This document shows, piece by piece, positions 25,882-34,560 of a DNA stretch of 57,468 nt. Numbering within the stretch: position 1 is the stretch's first letter; each line of letters opens with the position of its first letter. Location of the stretch: positions 1-57,468 of the forward strand of contig CALUSQ010000010.1 in the NCBI GenBank assembly GCA_944323475.1, in the 5' to 3' direction. A program made the translations under genes and the position numbers. The DNA is from Candidatus Gastranaerophilales bacterium. Lineage in GTDB: Bacteria > Cyanobacteriota > Vampirovibrionia > Gastranaerophilales > Gastranaerophilaceae. Below the pieces are notes generated by a model that was given only the letters and a program-made list of their open reading frames with translations, made no database searches and was not told the origin of the DNA.

Positions 25882-27792
25882 ATGATTTGCTGTGCAGAAA
25901 CAGACAAAAAAGATATGAAAAAATTCAAAAAAGTTTGCAAAAAAGCACTTAAAGAACTTGGAAAAAAGAATTTTGCGCTAATTATTCATGGAAACAGCTT
26001 CCCTGCTGAAACAGAAAAAAATACAGGATTTGGCACACCAAATTCCGAAGCAGGCAAACATTTAATGGACTTTGCTTCAGGAGTATTTAATGCAATCCAA
26101 CTTGGCCCACAAGGTAAAACAAAAGCTTGTGACTCATCACCATACACTGGTACAATTTTTTCAAACAACCCTCTTTTTATTGATTTAGAACAACTTACCA
26201 AAAAAGAATGGGGAAATATTCTTTCTGAATCTACATATCAAAAAGTATGTAACGAAAACCCCAATAAAGATATAAACAAAACAGCATATTCCTATATTTT
26301 TAAAGCACAAGAAGAAGCTTTGCAAGAAGCTTATGTTAACTTTAAACAATGGAACGATAAAAAATTAAATAAAGAATTTGAAAAATTTAAAGAAGAAAAT
26401 GATTTTTGGCTTTCAAAAGATGCTTTATATGAAGCACTTGTAATTGAAAATAACAACGATTACTGGCCATTATGGGACAGCAAAATAGACAGAAATCTTT
26501 TTAATCCCAAAACAGAAGAAGACAAAAAAGCATCATTCTTAAGAGAAAAAGAATTAAGATTGAAATATTATGATGAAATAAACTACTATGCATTTTGTCA
26601 ATTTGTTGCTTCAAAACAAAACGAAGAAACAAAAAAATATGCTCAAAAAGATGATTTAAAAATGATTGCAGACAGACAAGTTGCATTCTCTGACAGAGAC
26701 AGCTGGGCTTATCAATCATTGTTTTTAGATGGCTGGATGCTTGGATGCCCTCCTGATTATTTTTCAAAAGACGGTCAAGCTTGGGGATTCCCCGTAGTTG
26801 ATCCGGAAAAAATGTTTAATCCTGACGGATCATTAGGAGAAGCAGGACAACTACTCAAACATCTTTATAAAAAAATGTTTAAAGAAAATCCAGGTGGGGT
26901 AAGAATTGATCACATTGTTGGTTTAATTGATCCTTGGGTATACAAAACAGGTAAAAAACCAATGCCGGAGCAAGGTGCAGGCAGACTCTATTCTTCTCCT
27001 GAACATCCTGAATTATCTAAATATGCAATAGCAACAATGGATGATTTGAACCTTGAAGTAGGCTCAGACAAAGAAAAAAGAGTTAAAAAGCTTTCAAAAG
27101 AACAAATTAAAAAATATGGAGCTATGATTGAAAAGATTGTTATAGCTGCAGCAAAAGAAGAAGGCCTCAATAAAGACGCAATCGTATGTGAAGATTTAGG
27201 CACACTGACATTTCCTGTAGAATCTGTTATGAAAGAATATGATCTTCAAGGAATGAGACTAACTCAATTTGTAAAACATGAAATGCCTGAACATCCATAC
27301 AGATGCTGCAATATTGTAGAAAGAAGCTGGGCTATGGTAGGCACACATGACAACGAACCTATTTCAATGTGGGCAGATGAGATGATAAATACTCATGAAG
27401 GCTATCTCAATGTTGTAAATCTTGTAGATGATATGTATTCAGAACTTGAGGGCAAAGAAAGAGATGATTTGATAGTAAAATTGACTACTGATGCAACAGC
27501 ATTGAAAAATGTCAAATTAGCCGAAATATTTGCTTCTAAAGCAGCTAATATTCAAGTATTTTTTACAGACTTTTTCGGTCTAAAACAAACTTACAATACA
27601 CCTGGTACATCTGGTGACAAAAACTGGTCTTTGAGATTACCTGACAATTTTGAAGAACTATATCTAAAAAATGCTAAAGATTGCACAGGCTTAAATTTAC
27701 CTCTAATATTAAAAATGGCAATTGAAGCAAGAGGTAGCAAATTTGCTTCAAAACATAAAGGCCTATTGAAAGATTTGCAAGAACTTATATAA
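25882..27792 (+). CDS. malQ: 4-alpha-glucanotransferase (GH77)
   Basis: Amylomaltase that disproportionates maltodextrins and processes glycogen-derived chains. GH77 catalytic residues are visible: nucleophile D343 in GVRIDHIVGLIDP, acid/base E437 in VCEDLGTLT and D490 in GTHDNEPISMW. FGTPNSEAG and GPQGKTK fall where the family has substrate-loop motifs. At 636 residues it is longer than the common form of about 500. The extra Lys/Glu-rich helical segments lie at about 110-230. GGGGTG before the ATG is the Shine-Dalgarno. The nagA-like gene follows after 8 bases, probably one operon. Confidence 0.93.
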   Translation: MICCAETDKKDMKKFKKVCKKALKELGKKNFALIIHGNSFPAETEKNTGFGTPNSEAGKHLMDFASGVFNAIQLGPQGKTKACDSSPYTGTIFSNNPLFIDLEQLTKKEWGNILSESTYQKVCNENPNKDINKTAYSYIFKAQEEALQEAYVNFKQWNDKKLNKEFEKFKEENDFWLSKDALYEALVIENNNDYWPLWDSKIDRNLFNPKTEEDKKASFLREKELRLKYYDEINYYAFCQFVASKQNEETKKYAQKDDLKMIADRQVAFSDRDSWAYQSLFLDGWMLGCPPDYFSKDGQAWGFPVVDPEKMFNPDGSLGEAGQLLKHLYKKMFKENPGGVRIDHIVGLIDPWVYKTGKKPMPEQGAGRLYSSPEHPELSKYAIATMDDLNLEVGSDKEKRVKKLSKEQIKKYGAMIEKIVIAAAKEEGLNKDAIVCEDLGTLTFPVESVMKEYDLQGMRLTQFVKHEMPEHPYRCCNIVERSWAMVGTHDNEPISMWADEMINTHEGYLNVVNLVDDMYSELEGKERDDLIVKLTTDATALKNVKLAEIFASKAANIQVFFTDFFGLKQTYNTPGTSGDKNWSLRLPDNFEELYLKNAKDCTGLNLPLILKMAIEARGSKFASKHKGLLKDLQELI

Positions 27793-27800
27793 TATAAGTT

Positions 27801-28790
27801 ATGAACAATTCTGCAGATAATTTAATTGAAACTAATGCCCTCATTGAACAACATCTTCATGGGGGCTTTGGTATAGACTTTTCCAATTGTACAGCAGCTG
27901 ATTTTATTGAATTTTCCAAGAAAATCTTAAAATACGGCGTATGTGGTTTCTATCCCACATTGGTAACAGATACAATCGAACATATTCGTACTCAAATTTA
28001 TGAAATAAAAAAAGCTATAGAATTTCAAGAATCCGAAAAACTTCAATGTGCCAAAATACTAGGTATACATTTAGAAGCAATCTTCTTGAATCCACAAAAA
28101 AAAGGAATTCATGACGAATCATTATTTTTAAAACCAACAGTCGATAATTTTCAAAAAATTGAAGATAAAACAATAAAAATAGTCACCCTCGCACCGGAAC
28201 TTGATGAAAATTTTGAGCTGTGTAAATACCTCAAATCAAAGGGAATTCGGGTATCAGCAGGACATTGCAAAGGAGCAGATCTATGTGAAGTACAACAAGT
28301 CACACACCTTTATAATGCAATGGGAGAATTTTCACATAGAGAACCATCTACAGTTGTCAGTGCATTGACGAATGATAATATTTATACGGAAATAATAGCT
28401 GATGGCAAACACGTTCAAGATAATGTACTAAAAATAACTTTCAGAACAAAATCATTAAATAAAATAATACTAATAAGCGATGCATTGCCAATTACACATT
28501 CCAATAAAGAATCAATGGAATTTTGTGGAAAAACAGTATTTTTAAAAAACGGAAAAGCCGTTGATTCAAATGGTACAATGGCTGGTAGTACAACTTTTGT
28601 AAGTGACATCATCAAACGCATTGTAAAAGCAAACATGATTGACCTAAGAACAGCTGTCACAATGGCATCTACAAATATAAATAATGCCGCAATCAATGAT
28701 ATAGAAATATTAAACAATACAAAAATCTACTGGACACATGATTTGGATATTTGCGCAATGAATATAAATAGCGATATCATTACTTTTTAA
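27801..28790 (+). CDS. N-acetylglucosamine-6-phosphate deacetylase-like amidohydrolase
   Basis: NagA-like member of the amidohydrolase superfamily, predicted to deacetylate GlcNAc-6-P. The motif order matches NagA: IEQHLHGGFGID (metal HxH), GIHLEAIFLNPQKKGIH (HLEG-like, metal Glu), SAGHCKG, THLYNAMGEFSHREP, IADGKHV and LISDALP (catalytic Asp). Two features are unusual. It is 329 aa against about 380, because the N-terminal beta-sandwich half is essentially absent, and HLEG is HLEA. The substrate could therefore differ. It probably shares an mRNA with malQ, fitting glycan salvage. nagB is not in the window. Confidence 0.82.
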   Translation: MNNSADNLIETNALIEQHLHGGFGIDFSNCTAADFIEFSKKILKYGVCGFYPTLVTDTIEHIRTQIYEIKKAIEFQESEKLQCAKILGIHLEAIFLNPQKKGIHDESLFLKPTVDNFQKIEDKTIKIVTLAPELDENFELCKYLKSKGIRVSAGHCKGADLCEVQQVTHLYNAMGEFSHREPSTVVSALTNDNIYTEIIADGKHVQDNVLKITFRTKSLNKIILISDALPITHSNKESMEFCGKTVFLKNGKAVDSNGTMAGSTTFVSDIIKRIVKANMIDLRTAVTMASTNINNAAINDIEILNNTKIYWTHDLDICAMNINSDIITF

Positions 28791-28813
28791 CCTTTTGTTA
28801 AGAAATATTAAGC

Positions 28814-28849
28814 AAAGTATATACTAATTTGGCAATTAATATATACTTT
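28814..28849. promoter_or_regulatory. 36-bp palindromic operator, copy 1
   Basis: AAAGTATATA (28814-28823) and TATATACTTT (28840-28849) are perfect complements with a 16-bp spacer containing GGCAATT. The same arms, spacing and GGCAATT occur at 52216-52251. Identity between the two loci extends from AAGAAATATTAAG upstream to a TATATATAT run downstream, which probably supplies the -10. Confidence 0.8.
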
Positions 28850-28895
28850 TAGTTTTTATATATATGTAAGAGAAAACAACAGAGGTCAGAGAGAA

Positions 28896-29084
28896 ATGAT
28901 AAACGCTACAAATCCATTCGCAAATTATACATTAGCAATCGCAACACAATATGAAGAAGCAAAATCAGCTATTGAAGAAGCAGAAAAAAAACCTGCAAGA
29001 AAAATCTACAGAAGCCTTGATTCAATGCTAGAAGAATGCGTATTTATCGGTGCAACAAGATTTGGAAACAATTTTATAGCTTAA
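28896..29084 (+). CDS. NPFANY-family small protein, copy 1
   Basis: Sixty-two residues, family unknown. It starts MINATNPFANYTL, has an acidic/basic middle (EEAEKKPARKIY) and ends ECVFIGATRFGNNFIA with one Cys. It is 40/62 identical to the protein at 52752-52940. No signal peptide or membrane segment. Translation signals are good (GAGGTCAGAGAGAA before the ATG). It is monocistronic, with the 36-bp inverted repeat upstream and a strong terminator downstream. Two conserved, identically controlled copies argue that this is a real gene. Function unknown. Confidence 0.85.
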   Translation: MINATNPFANYTLAIATQYEEAKSAIEEAEKKPARKIYRSLDSMLEECVFIGATRFGNNFIA

Positions 29085-29154
29085 TAAAAGCAAAATCACA
29101 ACCACAACAAAAAAGAGAAAAAATAGAGGAATTCGGCAACTAGACTTAAATTTT

Positions 29155-29184
29155 AGCCCCTGATAATATCAGGGGCTTTATTTT
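29155..29184. terminator. Terminator after the first NPFANY gene
   Basis: AGCCCCTGA, short AT loop, TCAGGGGCT then TTTATTTT. GC-rich perfect stem. Confidence 0.88.
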
Positions 29185-29209
29185 GTTAAAAATATCATAA
29201 TACAAAAAA

Positions 29210-30136
29210 CTAACAATGATGTTTGTCTGTTTTTATAACTTGAATATTTCTTGTTTCAGAAAAATCACAGCGTGCAGCTTTTATTTTTTCCCTTGTCTCT
29301 TCATCCAAGCTCTTACCGCTAACCAGCCTGTCAACAAAACCATTGTTAAGCTTTACGGCCTTTGGTAAAGCTCCTATATCATCTAGAATATCTTTAATTT
29401 GAACAAAATCATATGAATATGATTGTTTTGATTGATATACCAATTTTTCGCCTGTAGTTGCTTCCACCGGTTTTCCGCCTTCATCAAAATACAGTTTAAA
29501 AATTGATTTCAAATCCTGAAGTTCAGATTGCATAGTCTGAACAGCTTGTTGAATACGCAAAAAACGCTCAAACAAATAATCAATATTGTCTATCTGCTTC
29601 ATTTGCCAATCATATTTTTTCTCATAAAGCTTTTTTAGTTTGGGATAAGCCTGAGCTAGACCAATAGTATCTGCCATAGCTCTATGTCTTGTATCAAATT
29701 CAACACCGAATTTAATCATTAAATTTTCAAGTCCATGAGACTCAAACTCAGGGTAAACTTCTTTGAATAAAAATTGTGAGTCAATTCTTTGATTTTCAAT
29801 AGGTTTACCATAAAGTCTTTTAGAAGCTTCATTAATAAAGTTGTAGTCAAAAATTGCATTGTGAGCAACAATCGGATAATCACCAATAAACTCAAGAATC
29901 TTTGGCATTACCTCATCTTCAGTAGGTTGATCAGCAACCATTTCCTCAGTAATACCATGAACAGCCATGCTTGATTTTCTAATATGCTGTTGAGGATTAA
30001 TTAATGTTTCATAACTATCCTTTATAACACCATTTTCAAGTCTAACAGCGGCAAATTCTATAATTCGCTCTTTTTTGTAATCTAGTCCTGTTGTCTCAAC
30101 ATCGAGAACAATTTCAATACATTTTTTTCTAGGCAT
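29210..30136 (-). CDS. DnaQ-like DEDDh 3'-5' exonuclease
   Basis: Exonuclease of the DNA polymerase III epsilon type. Exo I is VLDVETTGLD (Asp and Glu metal ligands, about residues 11-13). Exo II is YPIVAHNAIFDYNF. Exo III is HRAMADTIGLAQAY, with catalytic His and Asp. The exonuclease domain covers about 1-180. Residues 180-308 form a helical region with a C-terminal segment I do not recognise (PKAVKLNNGFVDRLVSGKS). It may be the polymerase proofreading subunit or a separate repair exonuclease. GAGGGAG Shine-Dalgarno. It is convergent with the 62-residue gene. Confidence 0.9.
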   Translation of the reverse strand: MPRKKCIEIVLDVETTGLDYKKERIIEFAAVRLENGVIKDSYETLINPQQHIRKSSMAVHGITEEMVADQPTEDEVMPKILEFIGDYPIVAHNAIFDYNFINEASKRLYGKPIENQRIDSQFLFKEVYPEFESHGLENLMIKFGVEFDTRHRAMADTIGLAQAYPKLKKLYEKKYDWQMKQIDNIDYLFERFLRIQQAVQTMQSELQDLKSIFKLYFDEGGKPVEATTGEKLVYQSKQSYSYDFVQIKDILDDIGALPKAVKLNNGFVDRLVSGKSLDEETREKIKAARCDFSETRNIQVIKTDKHHC

Positions 30137-30287
30137 TCAAATCTCCCTCTATATTATATTAACACAAATGAATATTCAGTCATCTAATTTAAAAAACTTA
30201 TAGTTTGAAAAAAAATTAAAACATCGGGAAAAACAAGCTATCAAAGGGAGAAAGAGGGCTCCCAAAAGGTGAAAAGTGTCTTGTAAC

Positions 30288-30315
30288 TTGACTTTTTATC
30301 TTTATGCAGTATTAT
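30288..30315 (+). promoter_or_regulatory. Promoter of the lytic transglycosylase
   Basis: TTGACT (30288-30293), a 16-bp spacer, TATTAT (30310-30315). Predicted start near 30322, leaving a leader of about 150 bases. Confidence 0.6.
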
Positions 30316-30321
30316 GTACAA

Positions 30322-30474
30322 GAACAAGTTTTTTAATAAGTCTATGAATGTCAAAGTAGAGTTATTAAAAAATGAGTTTCACGGGGAGCACCTGTTGAAG
30401 ATATTTATCTTTAATTAATGCACCAAAAGCAATCGCTTTTTCCCGTTTCAATTTACAAAACAGAGGATTAACAT
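30322..30474 (+). promoter_or_regulatory. Candidate structured 5' leader, unclassified
   Basis: The leader can form ACGGGGA (from 30381) with TTCCCGT (ending 30446), or a competing hairpin AAAAGC-AATC-GCTTTT just before it. The two share the T stretch and are mutually exclusive. Cell-wall hydrolase genes are common targets of c-di-AMP riboswitches, but I do not find that class's conserved GCTAACC segment. The 30137-30287 part holds GGGAG/CTCCC, a small hairpin, and nothing else I can name. Confidence 0.35.
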
Positions 30475-31083
30475 TTGATTAGAAAGTTACTAACACTAAC
30501 CTTACTATTCATTTTTTGCCTTTTAGCAAATCCAAATCAAACACAAGCAGCAACATCAAAAGCCACAGTCAAAGATTACATTGTAAAACATTCTTTGGAG
30601 ATGGGTATTGATCCTGCTTTGGGTTTAAGTATTGCAAAAATGGAGTCAGGTTTCGTACATGAAAAAAGAAGCTCATACGGAGCAGTTGGTGTATTTCAAT
30701 TAATGCCATCAACAGCAAGAAGATTGGGATACAATCCATACTATTTGAGCGACAATATTCGTGGCGGTTTAATGTATTACAAAATGATGTACCAAAAATT
30801 TGGATCAATGGAACTGGCACTTGCTGCATATAATGCAGGTCCGGGAAACGTGAGCAAATACAAAGGAGTACCTCCTTTTGCTGAAACGAAAAGATTTGTT
30901 AGAGGTATCATGAATGAATATTACGCACAAAAAGCAAATCCTGATCCTGCAATTACAAAATATAAATCACAAGGTGTTTCAGGAAAATCACTTTCAATTG
31001 ATTCTGAAAACAATGTTTTAAAAGGTGCAGGAATAGACAGCAATGACAGATTACCTTTTGTATCACTATCAGGTGCAATTTAA
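30475..31083 (+). CDS. Secreted lytic transglycosylase (SLT domain)
   Basis: Peptidoglycan lytic transglycosylase forming anhydromuropeptides in the periplasm. The signal peptide is about 1-25, cleaved near TQA. The SLT domain (about 33-150) has AKMESGF with catalytic E57, GAVGVFQLMPSTARRLG, and LALAAYNAGPGNVSKYKGVPPF. It is the Slt70/MltC-type fold without extra domains. The C-terminal 50 residues are unassigned. Start is TTG, with GAGG about 10 bases upstream. A strong terminator follows. Confidence 0.92.
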   Translation: MIRKLLTLTLLFIFCLLANPNQTQAATSKATVKDYIVKHSLEMGIDPALGLSIAKMESGFVHEKRSSYGAVGVFQLMPSTARRLGYNPYYLSDNIRGGLMYYKMMYQKFGSMELALAAYNAGPGNVSKYKGVPPFAETKRFVRGIMNEYYAQKANPDPAITKYKSQGVSGKSLSIDSENNVLKGAGIDSNDRLPFVSLSGAI

Positions 31084-31104
31084 AACAAATTAATTAAAAA
31101 AAAT

Positions 31105-31155
31105 AAAAAGCATTTTGTAAATTTTTTAGCAATATAATACAAAATGCTTTTTGTT
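31105..31155 (+). terminator. Terminator after the lytic transglycosylase
   Basis: AAAAAGCATTTTGTA and TACAAAATGCTTTTT are perfect complements separated by an 18-base AT-rich loop. Confidence 0.8.
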
Positions 31156-31196
31156 TATTTTAAAATATAATAAAGTTATAACTTAGCCGAGGATGT

Positions 31197-31877
31197 ATGT
31201 TTAAAGAAACTAAAACTCACGAGGTCACTACCGACGTAGTTATTTTAACGATTAAAGATGGAAAACTAAAAGCATTGCTTGTAAAACGTGCACATGAACC
31301 ATTCAAAGGCAAATGGGCTTTGCCAGGGGGATATGTACGTATATCAGAAACATTGGACGATGCAGCTTTACGTATATTAAAAGAAAAAACTAACGTACAA
31401 AATATTTATCTTGAACAGTTATACACATTTGGTGACCCATTGCGTCACCCTAATTCTCGTGTAATTACATGTGCTTATTTTGCATTAATTAGATCTGATG
31501 ATATTGTTCTTTCTTTTGAAGAAAATACAGAAATTACAGAAGTAAAATGGCATCCGGTTAATTCATTGCCGGCTTTGGCATTTGACCACAAAGAAATTAT
31601 TGAATACTCACTTAAACGTACAAGAGAACGTCTTGAGTTCTGTCCAATAGCATATCAATTACTACCGCAAAAATTCACTTTGACAGAACTACAAAAAGCT
31701 TATGAATTAATATTAATGAAGAAATTGGATAAAAGAAACTTTAGAAAAAAATTCCTTTCTCTTGCAATATTGAAAGAGCTTGATGAATACACAAAATCAG
31801 GTTCAAAAAGACCTGCAAGATTATATTCTTTTGATAATATTACTCTTGACTCAAAAAGAGGTCATTTCTTCTCATAA
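31197..31877 (+). CDS. NrtR-like Nudix-type transcriptional regulator
   Basis: 226 residues: a Nudix-fold domain (about 8-140) and a C-terminal winged-helix domain (about 150-226, FTLTELQKAYELIL...RNFRKKFL). This is the NrtR layout; NrtR represses NAD genes and senses ADP-ribose. The Nudix box GX5EX7REUXEEXGU is degenerate: after GGYVRISETLDDAAL it reads RILKEKTNV, lacking the REx and EE acids. The protein should bind but not hydrolyse its ligand, as in NrtR. A regulatory link to nadD at 44079 is possible but not shown. GAGG precedes the ATG. Confidence 0.88.
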   Translation: MFKETKTHEVTTDVVILTIKDGKLKALLVKRAHEPFKGKWALPGGYVRISETLDDAALRILKEKTNVQNIYLEQLYTFGDPLRHPNSRVITCAYFALIRSDDIVLSFEENTEITEVKWHPVNSLPALAFDHKEIIEYSLKRTRERLEFCPIAYQLLPQKFTLTELQKAYELILMKKLDKRNFRKKFLSLAILKELDEYTKSGSKRPARLYSFDNITLDSKRGHFFS

Positions 31878-31907
31878 AAAATTTATATAAAAGATAAAAC
31901 AGATTAT

Positions 31908-34418
31908 TTAAAACTTTTTCAAATTCTGGTATAAAGAATCTACAAGTTTTTTGCCTTGTTTGCCAAAATCAATAAGATAACTTTTTGACGAGCCCGATTC
32001 TTTAATCTCTTCTACATGCCCGATGCCAAACTTTCCATGAAAGACTCTATCACCTTTTTGAAATTCTTTTTGTGTAATCGAAGTTGAAGAAGAATAAACG
32101 GCAGCTGCAGCAGCTTCTTTTTTCTTGCGTTCTTCAAGTAACTTTTGAATAGGATTATTTTCTAATATTTTTTTAACTTTTTCTTCGTCATTAATTTTAT
32201 TTTGTTCATTCTTTACAACAAAAGCTTCTCTTTTTGTAAAATTTGTCTTAGGTTGATCTTTTTGTGGATTATAAGTTGGTTTTGGCTTAACAACTTTGCT
32301 TATGCTTTGCATTTGAGGACCTTGCAAAGGTGCAACAAAGCCACTTCCAAAAGAATTTGTTTTTTCAACATAACCTGAACGATCAGACTTAAGTTTTGAT
32401 ACAGCTTGTCTAAAAGTAGAAGTTCTTTCATCAGACAATGAACCACCATCAGAAACATGCCTGTCTGTTAAATTGTAAGGAATTTCTTCTAAGAATCTGC
32501 TTGGCGGATAGTATACAGTTTTGCCCCACATCTGACGGCGTTTTGCATAAGTTATGTACAATTTTTGCTTAGCACGAGTAACCCCAACATACATCAAACG
32601 TCTTTCTTCTTCTAAATCTTGAGGCTTACTATAATCACCCAAAGAACGACTATGAGGGAAAATACCTTCTTCCAGCCCTGCCAAAAATACTGTTTCAAAC
32701 TCAAGACCTTTAGCTGCATGCAATGTCATTAAAGTAACAGCATTATCAGTATCAGGAGTTTCATCCAAGTCAGTTACCAAAGCAACTTGAGCCAAAAATT
32801 CACCAAGTACATTATCTTCATCTTCCGGAGAAAAATCTCTTGCAACGTTAACTAACTCTTGAAGGTTTTCTATCCTTGAACGAGACTCTTCTGTGTCTTC
32901 AGCTTTTAATTCTGCAAGGTATCCTGTTTTCTCAATAACAAAAGCGACAAACTCAGGAAAAGACAATTTATCTTTGTTTTCATCAAGTTTATCCAAAAGC
33001 AATTTAAAATTTGAAAGTTTTAACTTTACAGATGCTGAAAAATCATCGTACTCATTAATATCTTCAATTATATCGAACAAAGAACAATCCAAAGAACCGG
33101 CAAGATCTTGAACTTTTTTGACAGTTGAATCACCAATAGAACGCTTTGGTACATTGATAATCCTTTTTAAGCTTTGAGAATCGTGCCTGTTATACAACAA
33201 CTTAAGATAGGCAATAATATCCTTAATTTCTTTTCGTTCATAGAATTTTAAACCACCAACCATTCGATAAGAAATACCTTGAGAAATCAAAGCTTCCTCC
33301 AAAGCACGCGACTGAGAATTAGTTCTATACAAAATTGCACATTCATTTAAGTTAGATACATTATTTCTAATCTTGTTAACAACATAATAAGCTTCATTTG
33401 ACTCATCTTGAGCTTCATATATCTCTATTTTTTCGCCTTTACCTTTTGTTGAATATAGATTTTTGCTTACTCTTTCAGCGTTATTTACAATAATTGCATT
33501 TGCTGCATCCAAAATGGTAGAAACTGAACGATAATTTTGTTCCAGCTTAATAAGTTTTGTATTTTTATAATCAGTTTGAAAATTCAGTATAATCTTATAA
33601 TCAGCGCCTCTCCAACTATAAATTGATTGGTCAACATCTCCAACTACACACAAGCTTCTGCCTTTTAATTCCTCATCTGTTTTTCCATTGGAATACAAAT
33701 GACGAATTAACATATATTGACTCAAATTTGTATCTTGAAATTCATCAACAAGAATATGAGAAAAACGTTCATGGTATTTATTTCTAACTTCTTCGTTTGT
33801 AGAAAGAAGATTTACCGTCAAAAGGAGCATATCATCGAAATCTATAGCATTATTTAGCAATAACTGTTTTTCATATTCTTCGTATATTTCTGAAATTCTT
33901 TGAGTCCTATAGTCTCTTGCTCTGGTTGAAAAAGTATATGCATCTTGCATTTTACTTTTTGCATTACTTATAGTAGCTTTAATGAGCTTTGGTGCATAAA
34001 CCTTTTCATCAAGATTGAGCTTTTTCAATGCATTTTTAATTATTGTATTTGTATCCGTATCATCGTAAATAACATAGTTTTTATCCCATTTTTTTCCATC
34101 AGGACTTTGATAATTCTCAATATCAAAACGTAAAATACGACCGCAAATATTGTGAAAAGTACCAACCCACATTTTTTTGACAACTTCTTCTCCAATCATT
34201 TTGGAAAGACGTTCTTTCATTTCTTTTGCAGCTTTATTTGTAAAAGTAACTGCAAGAATCTTATAAGGACTTACACCTGATTTTACTAGATTAACTATAC
34301 GAGTAGTCAAAACTTTTGTTTTGCCGCTGCCCGCACCTGCAAGTACCAGCAAGGCACCTTCTTTTTCGAGAACAGCCTCTTTTTGTCTGTCATTTAATGA
34401 TTTTAATAACTCTTCCAA
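31908..34418 (-). CDS. pcrA: UvrD/PcrA-type DNA helicase
   Basis: Superfamily 1A 3'-5' helicase for excision repair and replication-conflict removal. LNDRQKEAVLEKEGALLV (Q motif), LAGAGSGKTKVLTTRI (Walker A), LVDEFQDTN (Walker B), GDVDQSIYSWRGAD, LEQNYRS, VTLMTLHAAKGLEFETVF and EERRLMYVGVTRAKQ are all present. The C terminus ends with the PcrA-type Tudor-like fold (GDRVFHGKFGIGHVEEI...LIDFGKQGKK). Length 836 aa, within the PcrA/UvrD range. Divergent from the SLOG gene. Confidence 0.96.
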   Translation of the reverse strand: MEELLKSLNDRQKEAVLEKEGALLVLAGAGSGKTKVLTTRIVNLVKSGVSPYKILAVTFTNKAAKEMKERLSKMIGEEVVKKMWVGTFHNICGRILRFDIENYQSPDGKKWDKNYVIYDDTDTNTIIKNALKKLNLDEKVYAPKLIKATISNAKSKMQDAYTFSTRARDYRTQRISEIYEEYEKQLLLNNAIDFDDMLLLTVNLLSTNEEVRNKYHERFSHILVDEFQDTNLSQYMLIRHLYSNGKTDEELKGRSLCVVGDVDQSIYSWRGADYKIILNFQTDYKNTKLIKLEQNYRSVSTILDAANAIIVNNAERVSKNLYSTKGKGEKIEIYEAQDESNEAYYVVNKIRNNVSNLNECAILYRTNSQSRALEEALISQGISYRMVGGLKFYERKEIKDIIAYLKLLYNRHDSQSLKRIINVPKRSIGDSTVKKVQDLAGSLDCSLFDIIEDINEYDDFSASVKLKLSNFKLLLDKLDENKDKLSFPEFVAFVIEKTGYLAELKAEDTEESRSRIENLQELVNVARDFSPEDEDNVLGEFLAQVALVTDLDETPDTDNAVTLMTLHAAKGLEFETVFLAGLEEGIFPHSRSLGDYSKPQDLEEERRLMYVGVTRAKQKLYITYAKRRQMWGKTVYYPPSRFLEEIPYNLTDRHVSDGGSLSDERTSTFRQAVSKLKSDRSGYVEKTNSFGSGFVAPLQGPQMQSISKVVKPKPTYNPQKDQPKTNFTKREAFVVKNEQNKINDEEKVKKILENNPIQKLLEERKKKEAAAAAVYSSSTSITQKEFQKGDRVFHGKFGIGHVEEIKESGSSKSYLIDFGKQGKKLVDSLYQNLKKF

Positions 34419-34560
34419 TTAAAAAATCCCCGAATATTAAAGTGTAGTTTCGACTTTTTTATACAGTTTTATGAAAAACCCTTTTATTTTTGTCAATTTA
34501 TGCTATTATTATGATAATCAAAAAAAAGTTCTAAGTAAAATATTTAATTTAGGATAAACT

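Noticed and set aside
28811..28850. Sigma-54 promoter at GGCAATT
   Set aside because: There is no GC element at the required 12-bp register (TGGCAC-N5-TTGCA) in either copy.
30322..30474. c-di-AMP (ydaO) riboswitch
   Set aside because: Position before a wall hydrolase fits, but the conserved GCTAACC and GGGGTGAA-type segments were not found.
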